Positions 60,642-64,000 of a stretch of 64,000 nt of DNA are shown one piece after another (the stretch's first letter is position 1; each line of letters starts with the position of its first letter). The notes under the pieces were generated by a model. The model worked only from the letters and a program-made list of their open reading frames with translations, was not told where the DNA came from and ran no database searches. Made by a program: the position numbers and the translations under genes. Source of the DNA: Pseudomaricurvus sp033283175 (GTDB taxonomy: Bacteria > Pseudomonadota > Gammaproteobacteria > Pseudomonadales > Cellvibrionaceae); contig JAWMQM010000001.1 in NCBI GenBank assembly GCA_033283175.1, forward strand, positions 248,001 through 312,000, read 5' to 3'.

Positions 60642-61502
60642 TTAAGGCTGCTGCTCCAGCGCCCACTGGTACAGCAGCTTTTTGCGCACACCGGTAATCT
60701 CCGCCGCCAGCTGGCTGGCCTGCTTGACCGACAGCTCTGCCAGCAGGATGGTCATGATACGCTGCGCCTCGTCATCCAGCTGTTGTGCCTCAGCGGCATC
60801 GCGACCACGCACCATTAACACCATCTCACCACGGCGCTGATTGGAATCCGCGGCCACAAATTCCCGCAGCGACTGCAGCGATCCCCCCACAATGGTCTCA
60901 AAGGTTTTGGTCAGTTCACGAGCCAGCACCACCTCACGCTCACCGCCAAACACCAACGCCATGTCCGCCAGGCAATCCTCAATACGATGAGGCGCCTCAT
61001 AGAAAATCAATGTGCGTTCATCAGCAGCCAGGGCGTGCAAGCGATTCTGTCGTTGTCCGCTTTTGGCTGGCAGAAAACCCTCAAAACTGAAACGGTCAGA
61101 GGGCAGCCCCGAGGCACTGAGCGCGGCCACCAACGCACAGGCGCCAGGAACAGGCACCACTCGCACACCTTCTTCCCGCGCCCGCCGCACCAGGCGGTAC
61201 CCGGGATCAGAGACCAGCGGCGTGCCCGCATCCGAGATCAGGGCCACCGACTGGCCGCTCAATAAACGATCAACCAGGGACTGTACCTGACGGTCATCAC
61301 TGTGGTCGTGATAGGCCAGCAGCGGCGTCTGAATGCCAAAGTGCGACAGAAGTCGCGCGCTGTGCCGGGTATCTTCGGCGGCAATGACATCCACCGTTTG
61401 AAGTGTCTCAATCGCTCGCGGTACCATATCGCCCAAATTACCAATGGGTGTCGCCACCACATAAAGTGCAGACTGGTTCGGTGCGGATACGGTCTCCGTC
61501 AT
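60642..61502 (-). CDS. rsmI: 16S rRNA (cytidine-1402-2'-O)-methyltransferase RsmI
   Basis: Tetrapyrrole-methylase-fold enzyme of 286 aa that 2'-O-methylates C1402, the same base that RsmH N4-methylates. LYVVATPIGNLGDM, AAEDTRHSARLL, ALISDAGTPLVSDPGY, VPVPGACALVAALSASGLP and FYEAPHRI are diagnostic. Divergent from lpoA, the arrangement found in most gammaproteobacteria. Confidence 0.98.
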   Translation of the reverse strand: MTETVSAPNQSALYVVATPIGNLGDMVPRAIETLQTVDVIAAEDTRHSARLLSHFGIQTPLLAYHDHSDDRQVQSLVDRLLSGQSVALISDAGTPLVSDPGYRLVRRAREEGVRVVPVPGACALVAALSASGLPSDRFSFEGFLPAKSGQRQNRLHALAADERTLIFYEAPHRIEDCLADMALVFGGEREVVLARELTKTFETIVGGSLQSLREFVAADSNQRRGEMVLMVRGRDAAEAQQLDDEAQRIMTILLAELSVKQASQLAAEITGVRKKLLYQWALEQQP

Positions 61503-61565
61503 GGTAGATTCTCTTTACAGTCAATAAATGTTGCTTTGAGCTTCGGATTCCCGGGAGTGAACCCT

Positions 61566-63434
61566 ATGACCCTTCTTCGCAAATCAGGCCGCCTCGCTGC
61601 AGCCGGTCTGATTGGACTCGTGCTGTATGGGTGCAGCTCCCCCCAGCCAACGGACAGCACCAGCGGGCAGGTTCAGCACTATTCGCAAGCTGAAATCCGC
61701 AAGATGCTGACCCAGGCGCAGAGCGCCCTGTCCCCGCAGCGGGAGCACTTTCTGCTTCAGGCCGCTGCCGCCATGCACGCCAACGGCGAACTGCACAAGG
61801 CACACAACCTGCTCACCCCTCTTGATCCCGACCAGCTGGGTGACGACGACTTCATCCTCTACACACTGACCTACAGTGACACCGCTCTCAATGAGCAGGC
61901 CTATTTTCTGGCCCAGCGCATTCTAACCAACCCCCGCCTCAATCAACAGTGGCAGCGGCTGTCCGCCGAACAACAGGTGCCGCTGCGCGAGAGACGAGCC
62001 ACGCTGTTCAGCACATTGGGTGAGACCGCAGCCAGCATCAAAGAGCGTCTGCTGCTGCAATCACTGCTGCAGGATCCAGAGCAACTCCGCGCCAACCAGG
62101 AAGCGCTGTGGCAGTCACTGATGACCATGAACGAAGCGGAGATCGACCTGCGCCAAAAGCAGGCCAAACAATCCGCCAATAAAGAGCTGCAGGGCTGGTA
62201 TGAACTGGCAGCCATCAGCAAACACAACCCCAGCGACCTGCAGCAACAATTGCAACAGGTAAACCGCTGGATTGCACGCTGGCCGGAGCACCCCGCCAGT
62301 TTTAACCTGCCCTCGGACCTGCAACTGTTGCAACAACTTGTGAACGAGCAACCGCAACAGGTGGCCCTGCTACTCCCCCAACAGGGGAACCTGGCAAGAG
62401 CGGGACGCGCCGTGCGCGACGGTTTTATGGCAGCGTATTTCAACGCCCGCCAGAACGGCGCAAGGGTACCCGAAGTGCGTTTCTATGACAGTGCCCAGGG
62501 TGACATCTACAGCCAGTATAACCGCGCTGTTACCGATGGTGCCGAGCTGATCATTGGCCCGCTGGACAAGCAGATGGTTAACCTGCTCAGCCAACAGAAA
62601 GAGCTTCCGGTGCCCACACTGGCGGTCAACTACAGTGACCAGAGCGATAAAGCCACCGACAACCTGTTCCAGTTCGGCCTCTCCACCGAAGACGAAGCCG
62701 GCCAGACCGCGCAACGCGCCTGGATTGAAGGTCACCGCTACGCCCTGATCCTGACCAACGACAGCAGCTGGTCGGCCCGCAGCGCCGACGCCTTCCGCAA
62801 CGCTTGGGAAGCGCTTGGTGGCAAGGTGCTGAACCGTAGCAGTTTTGCCGGCAGCGGCGACTACTCCAACGTCATCCGCAGCGCCCTGCAGATCGACAAC
62901 AGCCAAAAGCGCGCCCAGGACCTGCGGGTGCAGATTGGTCGCGCCTTCGAATTTGAACCCCGTCGCCGTCAGGACGCCGATTTCCTCTACCTGGTGGCCA
63001 CGCCGGACCAGGCGCGCCAGGTAAAGCCAACCCTGGCCTTCCACTACGCCAGCAACCTGCCGGTGTACGCCAGCAGCCACATTTATACCGGCAGCAACGA
63101 TCCCAAGCTGGACCGCGATATGGATGGCATCCGCTTCTCCACCCTGCCCTGGTTTTTCGACACTGAGGATACCGTGCGCAAAAGCATTCTGCGGGAAGCC
63201 GGCTCCTCCGGCTCCTTCGAGAAGCTCTATGCCCTCGGTGCCGACAGTTTCCAGATCTACCCCAGGCTGAAACAGCTGCAGGTCACACCCTATCTGCGAC
63301 TGCACGGACTCACCGGCGCCCTCAGCATGAACGGTGAAGGGCTGATACAGCGCGAGCAGGTGTGGGCCACCATGAAGAATGGCAGTGCCCGCACCCTGCC
63401 CCGGGTCGTCAGCGACGGTGAGCCCGGCAGCTGA
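61566..63434 (+). CDS. lpoA: Outer-membrane lipoprotein activator of PBP1A, LpoA (LppC/YraM)
   Basis: Outer-membrane lipoprotein of 622 aa reaching through the peptidoglycan to stimulate PBP1A. Signal peptide with lipobox LYGC, lipidated Cys23. The N-terminal half (about 45-260) is a helical TPR-like domain; the C-terminal half (about 270-600) is a periplasmic-binding-protein-like domain with QVALLLPQQGNLARAGRAV and LIIGPLDKQMV. The frame is open for 88 codons upstream, but ATG 61566 gives the lipoprotein signal. Followed by yraN, whose start lies 46 bp past its stop. Confidence 0.94.
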   Translation: MTLLRKSGRLAAAGLIGLVLYGCSSPQPTDSTSGQVQHYSQAEIRKMLTQAQSALSPQREHFLLQAAAAMHANGELHKAHNLLTPLDPDQLGDDDFILYTLTYSDTALNEQAYFLAQRILTNPRLNQQWQRLSAEQQVPLRERRATLFSTLGETAASIKERLLLQSLLQDPEQLRANQEALWQSLMTMNEAEIDLRQKQAKQSANKELQGWYELAAISKHNPSDLQQQLQQVNRWIARWPEHPASFNLPSDLQLLQQLVNEQPQQVALLLPQQGNLARAGRAVRDGFMAAYFNARQNGARVPEVRFYDSAQGDIYSQYNRAVTDGAELIIGPLDKQMVNLLSQQKELPVPTLAVNYSDQSDKATDNLFQFGLSTEDEAGQTAQRAWIEGHRYALILTNDSSWSARSADAFRNAWEALGGKVLNRSSFAGSGDYSNVIRSALQIDNSQKRAQDLRVQIGRAFEFEPRRRQDADFLYLVATPDQARQVKPTLAFHYASNLPVYASSHIYTGSNDPKLDRDMDGIRFSTLPWFFDTEDTVRKSILREAGSSGSFEKLYALGADSFQIYPRLKQLQVTPYLRLHGLTGALSMNGEGLIQREQVWATMKNGSARTLPRVVSDGEPGS

Positions 63435-63480
63435 GGCCGCCGCAGACAACAAACAACCGGACAACAGGCAAGGAGGCATC

Positions 63481-63867
63481 ATGTTCGGCAGATCAGGATC
63501 CGGGAGCAAACTGCGCAGCCCCCAACAGCGTACCGGTGCAGAGCAGGAGCTGGCAGCGGAACAATATCTGCTGCAACAGGGACTAATCCTGCTGCAGCGC
63601 AACTTCTGGTGCAAACTGGGTGAGATCGATCTCATCATGCGCGATGGCGAGCAACTGGTCTTTATCGAAGTCCGCTTTCGCAAGCACGCCGGCTATGGCC
63701 TGGCGCAAGAGACAGTAACCATCACCAAGCAGCGTAAATTGTTGCGGGCAGCACAGTATTATCTGCTGCACAATTGCGCTGACGATCCACCCTGTCGTTT
63801 TGACGTGGTGGCAGTACACCAACAACAGCCGCTGGAGTGGATCCGGAACGCCTTCGGCGCAGAGTAA
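63481..63867 (+). CDS. yraN: UPF0102 family protein YraN
   Basis: Small protein of 128 aa with an endonuclease-like fold of unproven activity. The family blocks are RTGAEQELAAEQYLLQQG, LLQRNFWCKLGEIDLIMRDG and LVFIEVRFRK; the Glu, Asp and Glu-x-Arg pattern resembles a Holliday-junction-resolvase-like active site. The frame is open upstream into lpoA; ATG 63481 is chosen because AAGGAGG stands just before it. Position between lpoA and the SIS gene is conserved. Confidence 0.94.
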   Translation: MFGRSGSGSKLRSPQQRTGAEQELAAEQYLLQQGLILLQRNFWCKLGEIDLIMRDGEQLVFIEVRFRKHAGYGLAQETVTITKQRKLLRAAQYYLLHNCADDPPCRFDVVAVHQQQPLEWIRNAFGAE

Positions 63868-63900
63868 GGCAACCACCAACCGCGGCTTGAACGGGATATT

Positions 63901-64000
63901 ATGGAACAACGCATAATTACGCTTTTTCACGAGAGCATTGAGGCCAAGATGCAGGCCGGCGAGTATCTGGCGCCGCTGCTGTGCGAGGCCAGTGAAATGC
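63901..64000 (+). CDS. SIS-domain protein, DiaA/GmhA-like, 5' end only
   Basis: Only the first 33 codons are in the window: MEQRIITLFHESIEAKMQAGEYL and on. This matches the N-terminus of DiaA (DnaA initiator-associating factor) and related GmhA-type phosphosugar isomerases. In Pseudomonas and E. coli the gene after yraN encodes such a protein. Whether it acts in replication control or in heptose synthesis cannot be judged from this fragment. Confidence 0.75.
   Translation, partial: MEQRIITLFHESIEAKMQAGEYLAPLLCEASEM

Overview
The window is a chromosomal segment of a gammaproteobacterium. Its gene orders match those of Pseudomonas and its relatives: nadC-(insert)-pilA-pilB-pilC-pilD-coaE-yacG, then secA-M23 peptidase-lpxC-ftsZ and the complete dcw cluster back to mraZ, then rnpB, rsmI, lpoA, yraN and a SIS-domain gene. 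The style of the core genes suggests a marine Cellvibrionales/Pseudomonadales-type organism, but the species cannot be named from this sequence. Core genes are GC-rich with dense ATGA stop/start overlaps.

Layout. Positions 1-3.2 kb (minus strand) hold the 5' part of groEL, groES with a heat-shock promoter, fxsA and a DUF481 outer-membrane protein. Positions 3.4-7.1 kb (plus strand) hold an AmpG-like permease, a two-gene ABC-2 exporter and a small secreted cysteine protein. A gene-free stretch at 7.1-8.0 kb carries 60-bp palindromic tandem repeats and a LexA-type box. Positions 8.0-11.7 kb (minus) hold ampE, ampD and a DUF1631 gene. Positions 11.9-13.6 kb (plus) hold a membrane-anchored retropepsin-like protease and nadC.

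Positions 13.6-27.8 kb are an AT-richer glycan island between nadC and pilA. It holds five nucleotide-sugar glycosyltransferases, a methyltransferase, a PglK-like flippase, a GalE-like epimerase, a UDP-sulfoquinovose synthase (SQD1) homologue, UDP-galactopyranose mutase, a polyprenyl-phosphate glycosyltransferase and a multi-spanning GT-C protein. The GT-C gene directly follows pilA, which has a near-perfect sigma-54 promoter. The simplest reading is a lipid-linked glycan containing galactofuranose and perhaps sulfoquinovose, made in the cytoplasm, flipped, and transferred to type IV pilin or another surface acceptor. This is the most novel part of the window.

Positions 28.7-33.7 kb (plus) hold pilB, pilC, pilD, coaE and yacG. 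Positions 33.8-58.4 kb (minus) hold a Nudix/ThiE-like fusion, argJ, secA, an M23 peptidase, lpxC and the dcw cluster. Read in the direction of transcription, the cluster is mraZ-rsmH-ftsL-ftsI-murE-murF-mraY-murD-ftsW-murG-murC-ddlB-ftsQ-ftsA-ftsZ. GTGGT repeats resembling an MraZ operator precede mraZ, and a second LexA-type box lies about 0.4 kb upstream. RNase P RNA (rnpB) is at 59.35-59.7 kb with its own promoter. A crotonase-family gene sits between rnpB and rsmI. The window ends in lpoA, yraN and the start of a DiaA/GmhA-like gene.

Much of the region concerns the cell envelope: peptidoglycan precursor synthesis (mur, mraY, ddlB), septation (fts), peptidoglycan recycling (ampG, ampD, ampE), PBP1A activation (lpoA), lipid A commitment (lpxC), secretion (secA) and pili.
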